Assembly (NCBI GenBank): GCA_019057735.1
Contig: JAHLWV010000049.1
Span: forward strand, 1-11,803
DNA length: 11,803 nt
Direction of reading: 5' to 3'
DNA from: Promethearchaeota archaeon
Lineage (GTDB): Archaea; Asgardarchaeota; Lokiarchaeia; Sigynarchaeales; SOKP01
Shown here in pieces: positions 1 through 8,211 of the stretch. Every line of letters begins with the position of its first letter. Within the stretch, counting starts at the first letter, position 1. Both the position numbers and the translations under genes were made by a program. The notes below the pieces were generated by a model. That model was given only the letters and a program-made list of their open reading frames with translations. It was not told where the DNA came from and made no database searches.

Positions 1-616
1 CCCCACTAAATATTCCGTGGATTTTCACAAATTTGTTTTCGTTTATTAGTACGAGGATTGTTCCTACAGAAAGAAGCATTAAAGCAGACAAGCCGATGAG
101 CAATCCAAAGTGATTGAATATTTCTATCTCAGGTTCAGGTGGAGCAACTCCTCCAACGCTAAAACCAATTTCTATATAAGCAAAATTCGGCTGTACACTA
201 GAATTGTCTCCTGCCAAAATGAAGAGAGAGTAATACCCTTCAGTTTCAGGAATTGTAATGTTAAAAGTTATAATCATCGCGTCTGGGTCCAAATCTTTAT
301 CTGCCACAGAGTCATCAAATATTCTATTAACAGTAGGAAGAATCAGTATTTGCCCATTTTGCATAACACTTGTAGTTTCATTAGGGGCTTGAACAAACAA
401 ATTGTTCCCCGTGGCAGTTACATTAAACACAATAACTTCTGAGGGATTCACTGAATTAGTGGTGTTTATATTAGCTGAAATTGTGTATCCTCCTGGTACA
501 GTATGGCAAATATCATGGTCTAATTCTTGATTTGGATTTGCAGTTCCATTTAGAATTAGAAACAAAACGGGTAAACTAATAACTATTATAAATAAAGCGA
601 AAATTTTCTTTTTCAT
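1..616 (-). CDS. Reeler-like secreted N-domain joined to a probable cytochrome b561-type membrane domain (3' end off the window)
   Basis: An open frame of 205 codons starts at ATG 616-614 and reads through position 1 with no stop, so the gene is partial at its C-terminus. Residues 1-25 are a signal peptide (MKKK then a hydrophobic stretch). The mature domain begins with a CH pair, C37-H38 in HDICH, followed by PGGYTIS and later NPSE. The same CH...GY...PSE layout opens the giant protein at 2865, and I read both as Reeler / choice-of-anchor-V-like beta domains (moderate certainty). It carries several N-glycosylation sequons. A membrane helix spans about 170-191. It starts at H169 with an HxxLL...L..xGxIL pattern, and H200 lies in FVKIH at the start of the next segment. 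This is reminiscent of the first two His of cytochrome b561 / ferric-chelate-reductase (FRRS1) helices. C37 is the only cysteine in the visible part. The b561 call is inference from half a domain. Confidence 0.7.
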   Translation of the reverse strand, partial: MKKKIFALFIIVISLPVLFLILNGTANPNQELDHDICHTVPGGYTISANINTTNSVNPSEVIVFNVTATGNNLFVQAPNETTSVMQNGQILILPTVNRIFDDSVADKDLDPDAMIITFNITIPETEGYYSLFILAGDNSSVQPNFAYIEIGFSVGGVAPPEPEIEIFNHFGLLIGLSALMLLSVGTILVLINENKFVKIHGIFSG

Positions 617-673
617 TGTCTTAATGTAGTCTTGTTATAATCTTAATTGATGGTATAAAACAAATAAAGCTTG

Positions 674-683
674 TATTTAAAAA
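674..683 (-). promoter_or_regulatory. Possible TATA box of the Reeler/b561 gene
   Basis: Read on the minus strand the site is TTTTTAAATA. It lies about 60 bases upstream of the ATG at 616, which would place the transcript start near 650 and give a short leader. No clear Shine-Dalgarno sequence precedes the ATG. The region is very AT-rich, so chance matches are likely. Confidence 0.3.
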
Positions 684-788
684 TTATAAGTGAATTTTAA
701 ATTTTAGTGCGGAATTTGCATGTATTTTTGAAACCATGTATAGTAGAGAAGGAAATTTGGTTAGAATTGTAATATTTTATAACGATCA

Positions 789-796
789 TTTTTAAT
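789..796 (+). promoter_or_regulatory. Possible TATA element for leaderless ccmF
   Basis: TTTTTAAT lies 24-31 bases upstream of the ccmF ATG at 820. That is the spacing expected if the transcript starts at or next to the start codon. There is no Shine-Dalgarno sequence in front of this ATG, which fits a leaderless archaeal mRNA. The rest of the 203-base divergent spacer (617-819) shows no gene. Confidence 0.3.
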
Positions 797-819
797 AATT
801 ATAATTTAATTTTTTTATT

Positions 820-2547
820 ATGAAATTTGATCGCAACTCAATTAAGACGATTTTACTAATTGATTTAATAATAATTTGCAGTTTTGCCGTTATTATCCCT
901 CTCTTTTTAGATTTTTTTGGGTTAAGCATTAAGCTGGTTTTTATCACTTTTATCGGGAACTTTTTAATAATTTCCACTTTCATAATTACGATTATTGATC
1001 TTTTTTATCTTTTAAAACTTAAGCGGAATAGTTATCTATTATCTTCCTTAAGCATGTCCTTGACATTATCTTTTTTCTTACTCCTTGAATACTGCTTTCT
1101 TAGCGATAATTTTGATATCATATATGTTTGGAGTTATAGTAATACCACACTTCCACTTATTTACAAATTTGTGGCAATTTGGGCTGGTGAAGCAGGTTCA
1201 ATCATGACATGGATGGTATTTAATACAATAATTATTTTCCTATATAGGCTCAAGAATCAGAATAAAGATGATATTGTTTTTATATTATCAACAATAGCCT
1301 CTTTATTAATTTCATCGATCTTTCTGATAATCTTATTTATATATAATCCTTTTCAAGCAGAGACACCGATTTCATTTCCTAACGGATTTGGTTTAAATCC
1401 CCTTTTAATATCACCATTTATGATTTGGCATCCACTGTTTACATTTATTGCTTACGCTATTTTTTTAATTCCTTTTACTGTTTCAATTATTAGAATGCTA
1501 AGACCAAAATTATCTATACAAAATCCCTATCAAAAATCTTTTAATGATATTAGTTTGAAGTTTGGATGGTTAGTTTTGACTTTAAGTATAGGATTGGGAG
1601 CTTATTGGGCAAAAATAGCGTTAACATGGGGTAGGTACTGGGGATGGGATCCTGTTGAGATTGTTTCTCTTGTACCATGGTTCTTTAGCACAGCTTACTT
1701 TCACACAATAACTTTTAAAAAAAATAACAGTAAACTGGTAAAGATTAATGTGATATTGATTTTTTTATCAATAATTTTTTCTACTTTAATAACCAGGGGG
1801 GGAGGCTTAACATCATTACACGCCTTTACAGGTGAAAGCAATCTTATTATCTGGGCTTTAATTATTGGGTTGATAGTACTTGTTTTTTCACTTTATGTGA
1901 TTTATGAAACGATAAATACATTATCTGAAAATTACAAAAAAACTAGACTCTTTCTAGATTATTTAAGCTATTTGTGTTTGTTTATGCTTGCTTTTGTTTG
2001 TATATTTGGCTTATTAATTTCTCCTCTTACATATTTCCTCTCTCTTATTTCTAATATAAATATTTTATATGTTGGAACAGACTACTTCATTTTAACAACT
2101 TTATTATTAGCTTCCGTATTGGCGGCATCATTAGTATTTTGTTCTCTTTACGGGAGATATAAACTTATAGTAATAGTTGTGATATTAGTTATTGGAGGAA
2201 TATTGCAAACTATACTGTCCTTTGTGATATTTTTCACATCCGGTGTCTGGATAAATCCTGTGATTTCAATATTCATTATCGCATTACTATCTTCAATTCT
2301 AAAACTAATAAAAGATTTTGACAAGAATAAGGATTTAAAGCAATATTTTAGAATTAATTCGAAAACTTATGTACATATAGGTTTATCGTTAATTTTAATT
2401 GGAACCTTAATTGATCCAGGAGTTTGGATATTTCAAGATATTTTCTACATTTCGGGGTTTATTTTTTTCATGGGTGGAATGATTCCCTCTATTTTTATCT
2501 TTTTTTTTCTTAGAAGAAATAAGTCAACGCAAAAATCTTTGGAATAG
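820..2547 (+). CDS. ccmF: Cytochrome c maturation protein CcmF (haem lyase subunit)
   Basis: CcmF is the multi-helix membrane protein that takes haem from holo-CcmE and attaches it to apocytochrome c on the outer face of the membrane. This 575-residue protein is largely hydrophobic throughout. It carries the WWD signature WGRYWGWDPVE (270-280) followed by SLVPW. The four histidines known as haem ligands in bacterial CcmF all have counterparts: H204 in the NPLL...WHP motif, H295 just after the WWD helix, H334 in the SLHAF motif, and H519 in HIGLSLILIGT near the C-terminus. Upstream, LPLIYKFVAIWAGEAGS matches the family's conserved N-terminal segment. It is somewhat shorter than typical bacterial CcmF (about 650 residues). 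No ccmH or ccmI follows it; the next gene is a giant surface protein after a 317-base gap. A run of seven G near 1796-1802 leaves the frame intact. The WWD and SLHAF context separates it from CcmC, and the length and four-His set favour CcmF over CcsA. Confidence 0.93.
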   Translation: MKFDRNSIKTILLIDLIIICSFAVIIPLFLDFFGLSIKLVFITFIGNFLIISTFIITIIDLFYLLKLKRNSYLLSSLSMSLTLSFFLLLEYCFLSDNFDIIYVWSYSNTTLPLIYKFVAIWAGEAGSIMTWMVFNTIIIFLYRLKNQNKDDIVFILSTIASLLISSIFLIILFIYNPFQAETPISFPNGFGLNPLLISPFMIWHPLFTFIAYAIFLIPFTVSIIRMLRPKLSIQNPYQKSFNDISLKFGWLVLTLSIGLGAYWAKIALTWGRYWGWDPVEIVSLVPWFFSTAYFHTITFKKNNSKLVKINVILIFLSIIFSTLITRGGGLTSLHAFTGESNLIIWALIIGLIVLVFSLYVIYETINTLSENYKKTRLFLDYLSYLCLFMLAFVCIFGLLISPLTYFLSLISNINILYVGTDYFILTTLLLASVLAASLVFCSLYGRYKLIVIVVILVIGGILQTILSFVIFFTSGVWINPVISIFIIALLSSILKLIKDFDKNKDLKQYFRINSKTYVHIGLSLILIGTLIDPGVWIFQDIFYISGFIFFMGGMIPSIFIFFFLRRNKSTQKSLE

Positions 2548-2864
2548 ATTAAGGATTATATCTTTCTAGCTATTGTCTTAATTTTAATTTGGATTTAGCC
2601 TCATAATCCAAACATTCGAAATTAATTCAAATTGAAACTCATTTATCAATCATAGTTTAAAAATGAAACTGAGGCTGATTTGATTGTTTAAATTACCCCA
2701 ATTTAATAAAAATTATAAATTATAAGACATTTTTTCAAATTAAGTAATTTTATAATATATTTGATAAGTTCTAATTCAAAATGGACTTTTTCAAACTATT
2801 AAAAAATAGAAATACAACTAAGGAGCTTCTAAATCTTTAGTTTTTAAGGAAAAAAGGGGTTTTA
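2548..2864 (+). other. Non-coding spacer between ccmF and the giant surface protein
   Basis: This 317-base AT-rich stretch has no convincing gene on either strand. It holds the 16-base ATTACCCCAATTTAAT element at 2692-2707. Several TATA-like A/T blocks (for example around 2710-2760) could serve the gene at 2865. Just before that ATG, AAGGGG at about 2854-2859 may act as a ribosome-binding site. No strong terminator follows ccmF, only T-rich patches. Confidence 0.5.
2692..2707 (+). promoter_or_regulatory. 16-base element, copy 1 (ATTACCCCAATTTAAT)
   Basis: This exact 16-mer recurs at 10245-10260, upstream of ccmC. A looser form, ATTACCCTAATTAAT, lies at 11641-11655, upstream of the haem-binding secreted protein. 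Its ends are inverted (ATTA...TAAT) around a CCCC core, which is conspicuous in such AT-rich spacers. It sits about 160 bases before the ATG of the giant surface protein. A shared operator is an inference; no binding protein is known from the window. Confidence 0.35.
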
Positions 2865-5800
2865 ATGAAAATAAACAAGAAAATTTCATCTTTATTAATC
2901 ACAACTATACTGTTTTTATCGATTACGGGGCTTGTAATAGCCAGAACGAGTTATTTCAATGATTTCACCGGAGAGGGGCACGATACATCGGGTTGCCATG
3001 GATTTATAACAGAAAGTGCTAGCGGCTATATCTTTTTATCGTCAAGTTCAGGATCATCTGTAAGTCCAAGTGAAACCTTTACAATCACTATACAAATATT
3101 TAGTTTTAGTGAGGCTCAAAGTAGAACTATTGAAGTAGGTTTTCCAAGTGGATCTCCTGGTAGAGAAGATAATAAAGATTTTTCCTTTAGCTCAACTCAA
3201 GAATCAATCAGCATAGATGGTTCTGGGAATTCAGCAACATTAGATTTTCAAGTTACAGCACCAACAACTGAACAAACCTATACTCTCCATTCTGATGCTA
3301 TTCGCAGAGATGGAGGTTCCGCGTCATATTTTGCTCATGGTGATTTTATTATTACAGTAGAAGTACAAAATAATCCCCCTCAATTTAGCAACATAGTTGA
3401 GAGCAGCGATCCTTTAGAATTAGGTCAACAAGAAACTTTCCAAGTCGATGTGACTGATTCTGAGACAAGTGTCGACTCAGTTTTTATTGAATTAGGAAGT
3501 ACTAACTACTCCATGACTAATACTGTTGGAAATACTTATGAATATAATTGGATTCCAAGTACAACTGGCCTAAAAAATTATGTTTTTTATGCCAATGACA
3601 CGATTGGAAGTTTAAATTCAATAAGTGGAAGCATCAATGTAATTGATTCTACTAATCCAACTTTGACTAATTTAATCGAGAGCGCTGACCCTTTAGAGCT
3701 AGGACAAACAGAAACGATTCAAATAAACGCAACAGATTTGTCTGGTATCAGTCATGTTTTAATAGAGATTGGTAGTACAAATTATACTATGTTAAATATC
3801 GGTGGAACTATATGGGAATACGACAGCTGGACTCCAAGTACCACAGGATTGAAATCATATAATATTTTTACGAACGATACTGAGGGTAATTGGGATTCTT
3901 TAAGTGAATCTATAGTTGTTCAAGATAAGGTCCAACCCTCATTGACAAATCTAGTGGAAAGTGCAGACCCTTTAGAGTTAGGACAAACAGAAACGATTCA
4001 AATCAATGCAACAGATTTATCTGGTGTGAGCCACGTACTAATAGAAATCGAGAATACTAATTATAGCATGAGCCAAATTGATACAAATACTTATCAACTT
4101 AATAACTGGAATCCTTCATCAGTAGGAGTAAAAAGTTATACCATTTATGCAAACGACACTAAGGGAAACTGGAATTCCTTAAGTAATTCAATAATAGTTC
4201 AAGATACTACTCTTCCGTCTCTTTTTAATTTAATTGAAAGCGCAGACCCTTTAGAGTTAGGTCAAACAGAAACGATTCAAATCAACGCAACTGATTTATC
4301 TGGTATTAGTCATGTGCTTATAGAAATTGGGGGTCTAAATTATACGATGATTAAAATAAGTAGCGCAACTTGGGAACACAATAGTTGGATACCAACATCG
4401 GTAGGAATAAAATCTTACACCATTTATGCTAATGATACTGAAGGTAATTGGAATACTTTAAACGAATCTATCACCGTCCAAGATACAACCAAACCTTCAT
4501 TAATAAATTTGGTAGAAAGCGCAGATCCTTTAGAGTTAGGTCAAACAGAGACGATCCAGATCAACGCAACTGATTTATCTGGTATCAGCAATGCGTTAAT
4601 TGAAATCAGTGGTCTAAACTACACGATGACAAAAATTAGTAGTACAATCTGGGAATATAATAGTTGGACACCTACAACAACAGGGTTAAAATCTTATACT
4701 ATTTATGCTAATGACACTGAAGGTAATTGGAATTCAGTCTTAAACGATATCACGGTTGAAGACACAAATGCACCAACCTATTCTGATTTAATTGAAAGTG
4801 CTGATCCGCTCCCATTAGGTCAGAATGAAACAATTTCCATTAAAGTTTATGATACGCTAGGTTCGGGAGTGAAGGAGGTAATTCTTGAATACACCAATAT
4901 TAATCACACGATGATTTTTATTGGATTCAACACCTGGTCATGGTTAAATTGGAAGCCTTCATCTACAGGAACCTTTAACTACACCGTTTACATGGTAGAT
5001 AATAGCGACAATTCAAATACGACTACAGGATCTATTGAAGTTATCATATCCTCGGGTCCGACAATTCAAAATGTATCTAAAAGTGCAGATCCTTTAGAAT
5101 TAGGTCAAATAGAAACAATTCAAGTTGATGTCTATGATACTGATGGAATCAGTGATGTTTTTATAGAAATTGGGGGACAAAACTATACAATGGCAAATGT
5201 TGGTGGAAATACATATGAATATTCTTGGTCACCTAATTTAATTGGGACAAAATTATTTATAGTCTATTCTAATGATTCTTTAAATAATTGGAATCAATTA
5301 AGTAGTAGTATCTATGTTCAAGACACAACGCCTCCAAATTATGAAAATTTAATAGAAAATAGCGATCCTATAGAATTGGGAAATGCAGTAACAATTTCTA
5401 TTGATGCTACAGACCTATCAGGTATCAATCAAGTTAAAATTGAATTAAATGGCGTGAATTATTCGATGTCTAATCTTGGAGGTAATACATGGTCAAATGA
5501 TACTTGGATTCCTGAAACTTCTGATATCTTTCCATATACTATATATATCCAGGATAATTCGAATAATTGGAATAATACAACCGGTTCTATTGAAGTAATA
5601 GATACAATATCACCTGAATTATCAAACTTATATGAGGAATATGATCCAATAGAATTAGGGCAGAGTCAAACGATTCAGGTTAATATTACTGATTTAGCCT
5701 CTATAAGTTTAGTGTTGCTTGAATATGAAGGAGTAAATTATACTATGACAAAAATAAGTAGCTTAACTTGGGAATACAACAATTTAATTCCAATTAGTAT

Positions 5801-7412
5801 AGGTCTTAAAAATTATTCTATTTATGCAAATGACTCGAGTAATAACTGGATTTCTTTAACTGCGAATTTTACAGTTGTAGATACGAGCGGTCCGGTTTTA
5901 TCTAGCTTATTTGAAAATGCGGACCCGTTAGAATTAGGTCAGACTGAGACAATTCAAATTACTGTTATTGATTTATCTGGAATAAGTAATGTACTAATAG
6001 AAATTGATGGAGTGAATTATACCATGGGATTCATTAGCGGTAATATGTGGGAATACAATGCCTGGACTCCAAATAGCACTGGATTAAAATTGTATACTAT
6101 TTACGCAAATGATGCAAATGGAAATTGGAATTCTTTGAGTAGCAACATTACGATATTAGATTCAAATGGGCCGGTTTTATCTAGCCTATATGAAAATGCA
6201 GACCCATTAGAATTAGGACAATCGGAAACTATTCAAATTGATGTTAGTGATTTGTCAGGAATCAGTCAAGTGTTGATAAAACTCGAAGGTGTGAATTATA
6301 CTATGAATTACCTAAGTGGATCGACATGGGAATATAATAGCTGGATTCCAAGTACTACAGGATTAAAATTGTATACAATTTACGCAAATGACACTGAAGG
6401 AAATTGGAATTTATTGATCGATTCAATAACAGTTCAAGATACTATACAACCAGTATTATCAAACCTAATGGAAAGTGCAGATTCATTAGAATTAGGTGAG
6501 ACCGAAACTATCCTAATTAATGCTACCGATTTATCTGGAGTAAATATAGTATTGATAGAAATTGGAAGCGTTAATTACACAATGACGAATATAGGTGGCG
6601 CAACTTGGCAATATAACAGTTGGATTCCAAGTTCCATAGGTACAAAATCATATACAATTTACGCAAATGACACAGAAGGAAATTGGAATTTTGTAAGCAA
6701 TAATATTACGGTAACAGACACAAGTTATCCAACATTAACTAATTTGATTGAAAGTGCGGATCCATTAGAATTCGGTGAAGTTGAAACGATCTCAATTGAT
6801 GCTACGGACTTATCAGGAATTAGTTATGTGCAAATAGAAATTGATGGAGTGAATTATACCATGGGATTCATTAGCGGTAATATGTGGGAATACAATGCCT
6901 GGACTCCAAATAGCACTGGATTAAAATTGTATACTATTTACGCAAATGATACAAACGATAACCAAGTTTCATTACATAGAAATATTACTGTTATGGATAC
7001 AACAGGTCCTACATTATTTAGCATTATTAAAAGCGCAGAATCAATTTTATTAAGTCAATCGATTTCTGTTCAAGTTGATATTACTGATTTATCTGGTATT
7101 AATAATGTGCTTATTGAATTTGAAAATTCTAACTATACGATGACCTACGTGATCGGAGATACTTGGAAGATAGAAAATTGGACACCAACCAACTCAGGTA
7201 TTTTGAGTTTTACTATCTATGCTAATGATACACGCGGTAATTGGAATTTGATAAGCGATTCAATTATGGTAAACATACAAGGTGGAGACGGAAATGATGA
7301 TACGACAGATGAAACTTTTGAATCAATTGTGGTATATAGTACGTTAGGTGTAATAGGGGTACTTGCCTTAGTTCTAGTAAATTCACTTAGGCCTAAACGA
7401 TTTCTTAAATAA
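2865..7412 (+). CDS. Giant membrane-anchored surface protein: Reeler-like domain plus 14 Ig-like repeats
   Basis: The protein has 1515 residues. Residues 1-27 form a signal peptide. Residues about 40-168 form a Reeler / choice-of-anchor-V-like domain opening with TSGCHG (C44-H45). Residues 169-1470 hold 14 tandem Ig-like beta repeats averaging 93 residues. Each opens with a variant of ESADPLELGQTETI, has a conserved N-(Y/H)-(T/S)-M sequon in the middle, and usually ends near YANDTEGNWN...ITVQD. A short acidic linker (GGDGNDDTTDE) leads to a membrane helix at about 1489-1508 and a basic tail RPKRFLK. C44 is the only cysteine in the whole protein. Known repeat proteins of this design are extracellular stalks or adhesins; the Reeler-like head would be held far from the membrane. 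The CH pair suggests haem or metal binding, but the classical CxxCH is absent. The exact role is unknown. The ATG follows AAGGGG by five bases. Confidence 0.85.
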   Translation: MKINKKISSLLITTILFLSITGLVIARTSYFNDFTGEGHDTSGCHGFITESASGYIFLSSSSGSSVSPSETFTITIQIFSFSEAQSRTIEVGFPSGSPGREDNKDFSFSSTQESISIDGSGNSATLDFQVTAPTTEQTYTLHSDAIRRDGGSASYFAHGDFIITVEVQNNPPQFSNIVESSDPLELGQQETFQVDVTDSETSVDSVFIELGSTNYSMTNTVGNTYEYNWIPSTTGLKNYVFYANDTIGSLNSISGSINVIDSTNPTLTNLIESADPLELGQTETIQINATDLSGISHVLIEIGSTNYTMLNIGGTIWEYDSWTPSTTGLKSYNIFTNDTEGNWDSLSESIVVQDKVQPSLTNLVESADPLELGQTETIQINATDLSGVSHVLIEIENTNYSMSQIDTNTYQLNNWNPSSVGVKSYTIYANDTKGNWNSLSNSIIVQDTTLPSLFNLIESADPLELGQTETIQINATDLSGISHVLIEIGGLNYTMIKISSATWEHNSWIPTSVGIKSYTIYANDTEGNWNTLNESITVQDTTKPSLINLVESADPLELGQTETIQINATDLSGISNALIEISGLNYTMTKISSTIWEYNSWTPTTTGLKSYTIYANDTEGNWNSVLNDITVEDTNAPTYSDLIESADPLPLGQNETISIKVYDTLGSGVKEVILEYTNINHTMIFIGFNTWSWLNWKPSSTGTFNYTVYMVDNSDNSNTTTGSIEVIISSGPTIQNVSKSADPLELGQIETIQVDVYDTDGISDVFIEIGGQNYTMANVGGNTYEYSWSPNLIGTKLFIVYSNDSLNNWNQLSSSIYVQDTTPPNYENLIENSDPIELGNAVTISIDATDLSGINQVKIELNGVNYSMSNLGGNTWSNDTWIPETSDIFPYTIYIQDNSNNWNNTTGSIEVIDTISPELSNLYEEYDPIELGQSQTIQVNITDLASISLVLLEYEGVNYTMTKISSLTWEYNNLIPISIGLKNYSIYANDSSNNWISLTANFTVVDTSGPVLSSLFENADPLELGQTETIQITVIDLSGISNVLIEIDGVNYTMGFISGNMWEYNAWTPNSTGLKLYTIYANDANGNWNSLSSNITILDSNGPVLSSLYENADPLELGQSETIQIDVSDLSGISQVLIKLEGVNYTMNYLSGSTWEYNSWIPSTTGLKLYTIYANDTEGNWNLLIDSITVQDTIQPVLSNLMESADSLELGETETILINATDLSGVNIVLIEIGSVNYTMTNIGGATWQYNSWIPSSIGTKSYTIYANDTEGNWNFVSNNITVTDTSYPTLTNLIESADPLEFGEVETISIDATDLSGISYVQIEIDGVNYTMGFISGNMWEYNAWTPNSTGLKLYTIYANDTNDNQVSLHRNITVMDTTGPTLFSIIKSAESILLSQSISVQVDITDLSGINNVLIEFENSNYTMTYVIGDTWKIENWTPTNSGILSFTIYANDTRGNWNLISDSIMVNIQGGDGNDDTTDETFESIVVYSTLGVIGVLALVLVNSLRPKRFLK
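5996..6113 (+). repeat. 118-base perfect direct repeat, copy 1 (within Ig unit 10)
   Basis: These 118 bases are identical to 6833-6950. The offset is 837 bases, exactly three 279-base units. Flanking bases diverge at once on both sides. Neighbouring units show many synonymous differences, so this identity points to recent gene conversion or duplication. Confidence 0.9.
6833..6950 (+). repeat. 118-base perfect direct repeat, copy 2 (within Ig unit 13)
   Basis: This is the partner of 5996-6113. It encodes the same IEIDGVNYTMGFISGNMW core through to IYAND. After the identical block the two units diverge (ANGNWNSL versus TNDNQVSL). Confidence 0.9.
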
Positions 7413-7440
7413 TAATTATTTTTATTTTATTTTTTTTTAT
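7413..7440 (+). terminator. Oligo-T terminator after the giant surface protein
   Basis: Directly after the stop codon the plus strand is almost pure T with scattered A, including a run of nine T. Archaeal RNA polymerase commonly terminates on such T tracts without a hairpin. The short gap to ccmA (73 bases) then also has to hold the ccmA promoter. Confidence 0.5.
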
Positions 7441-7457
7441 TACAATTTTTATTTAGT

Positions 7458-7466
7458 CTTAAATTA
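7458..7466 (+). promoter_or_regulatory. Possible TATA element for ccmAB
   Basis: CTTAAATTA lies 20-28 bases before the ATG at 7486. No Shine-Dalgarno sequence precedes this ATG, so a leaderless or very short-leader transcript is likely. This is a weak call because the whole spacer is AT-rich. Confidence 0.25.
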
Positions 7467-7485
7467 ACCTTTAATGTAGTTTATT

Positions 7486-8199
7486 ATGAGTAATTTTAAT
7501 GCGGTTTTATTAGAATGTGATAATATTTCTAAACAATATGGTTTTTTCTTCGCTCTGAATAAAATATCTTTTCATTTAGACGAAAACTCTATTTTGGGTG
7601 TAATTGGTGCTAATGGTGCTGGAAAAACGACACTTATTAAAATCTTAGCTGGTTTAACGTCTCCAACTTCTGGTAAAATCGTTATTAAAGGAAAGAATTA
7701 TAAAGCAAATGATAAATCTATTAAACAAATTATCGGAACAATAACTAACAAATCGTTTTTATATGAAGAACTAACGATTTATGAAAACCTAAAATTTTTT
7801 AGTAAATTATACTCAATCTACGATAAATCGACATTTAAAGATAAAATTGATTATTACGCCAAGAAATTTAATCTTTCTAACTGGATTTTTGAACCAATTA
7901 GTAATTTATCAACCGGAATGAAACAAAAAGTAGAAATAATCCGAATTTTAATTCAAAACCCTTCGATTTTGCTCTTAGATGAACCGTTTTCCGGATTGGA
8001 CTTTAATACGATAAAATTATTGGTAAAAATATTAATAGAATTAAAGGAAAAAGAAAACTTAACAATAGTTATTGCGACTCATAAAATTGAGGTTGCTCAG
8101 GAGATCAGCGACAAAATCTTAATTTTAAAAAGAGGTAAAATAAGTAAACTTGCTCCAATAAACGAGATTGATAAAAATGAGATCGAATCCTATTTTTGA
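7486..8199 (+). CDS. ccmA: Cytochrome c maturation ABC transporter ATP-binding subunit CcmA
   Basis: CcmA is the cytoplasmic ATPase that works with CcmB and CcmC; ATP hydrolysis releases holo-CcmE from the CcmABCD complex. The 237 residues hold one complete nucleotide-binding domain: Walker A GANGAGKTT (41-49), signature LSTGMKQK (141-148), Walker B ILLLDEP (161-167), D-loop SGLD (169-172) and switch histidine H199 in ATHK. The LTIYENLKFF segment (96-105) after the Q-loop is typical of CcmA and related ABC-2-type ATPases. The usual Q-loop glutamine is not evident: the aligned stretch reads TNKSFLYEELT. The length is close to the usual size of about 200-230. By sequence alone it could be another ABC-2 ATPase; the following ccmB and the ccmCDE genes opposite make CcmA the best call. 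It is followed by ccmB after 12 bases. Confidence 0.85.
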   Translation: MSNFNAVLLECDNISKQYGFFFALNKISFHLDENSILGVIGANGAGKTTLIKILAGLTSPTSGKIVIKGKNYKANDKSIKQIIGTITNKSFLYEELTIYENLKFFSKLYSIYDKSTFKDKIDYYAKKFNLSNWIFEPISNLSTGMKQKVEIIRILIQNPSILLLDEPFSGLDFNTIKLLVKILIELKEKENLTIVIATHKIEVAQEISDKILILKRGKISKLAPINEIDKNEIESYF

Positions 8200-8211
8200 G
8201 GTGAGAATTGA

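Larger units (their letters stand above)
3369..7274 (+). repeat. Array of 14 Ig-like repeat units, average 279 bases (93 residues)
   Basis: The repeats are recognised by 14 copies of an E-(S/N)-(A/S)-D-P-(L/I)-x-L-G-like motif at regular spacing. The span of 1302 codons divides into 14 units of 93. Units 2-5 are the most alike. Units 6, 8, 9 and 14 are the most diverged, and unit 14 degrades to KSAESILLSQ. The repeats are coding and in frame throughout. Confidence 0.85.

Noticed and set aside
110..442. A 110-codon plus-strand frame
   Set aside because: It lies antisense to the signal-peptide-bearing gene at 1-616, whose translation shows clear domain features; the plus-strand product has no recognisable features.
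792..983. A 63-codon minus-strand frame overlapping the start of ccmF
   Set aside because: It is antisense to the ccmF N-terminus and has a low-complexity Lys/Ile-rich product; no start signal supports it.
1796..1802. Run of seven G in ccmF as a possible frameshift or slippage site
   Set aside because: The frame before and after matches CcmF (TRGGGLTSLHAF beside the conserved His), so there is no sign of a break.
2548..2864. Hidden small gene or structured RNA in the spacer
   Set aside because: No frame with a plausible start and no GC-rich stem was seen; it looks like ordinary AT-rich regulatory sequence.
3369..7274. Regularly spaced repeats as a possible CRISPR or satellite array
   Set aside because: The period is about 279 bases, the repeats diverge, and they are in frame within one open coding region; they encode Ig-like domains.
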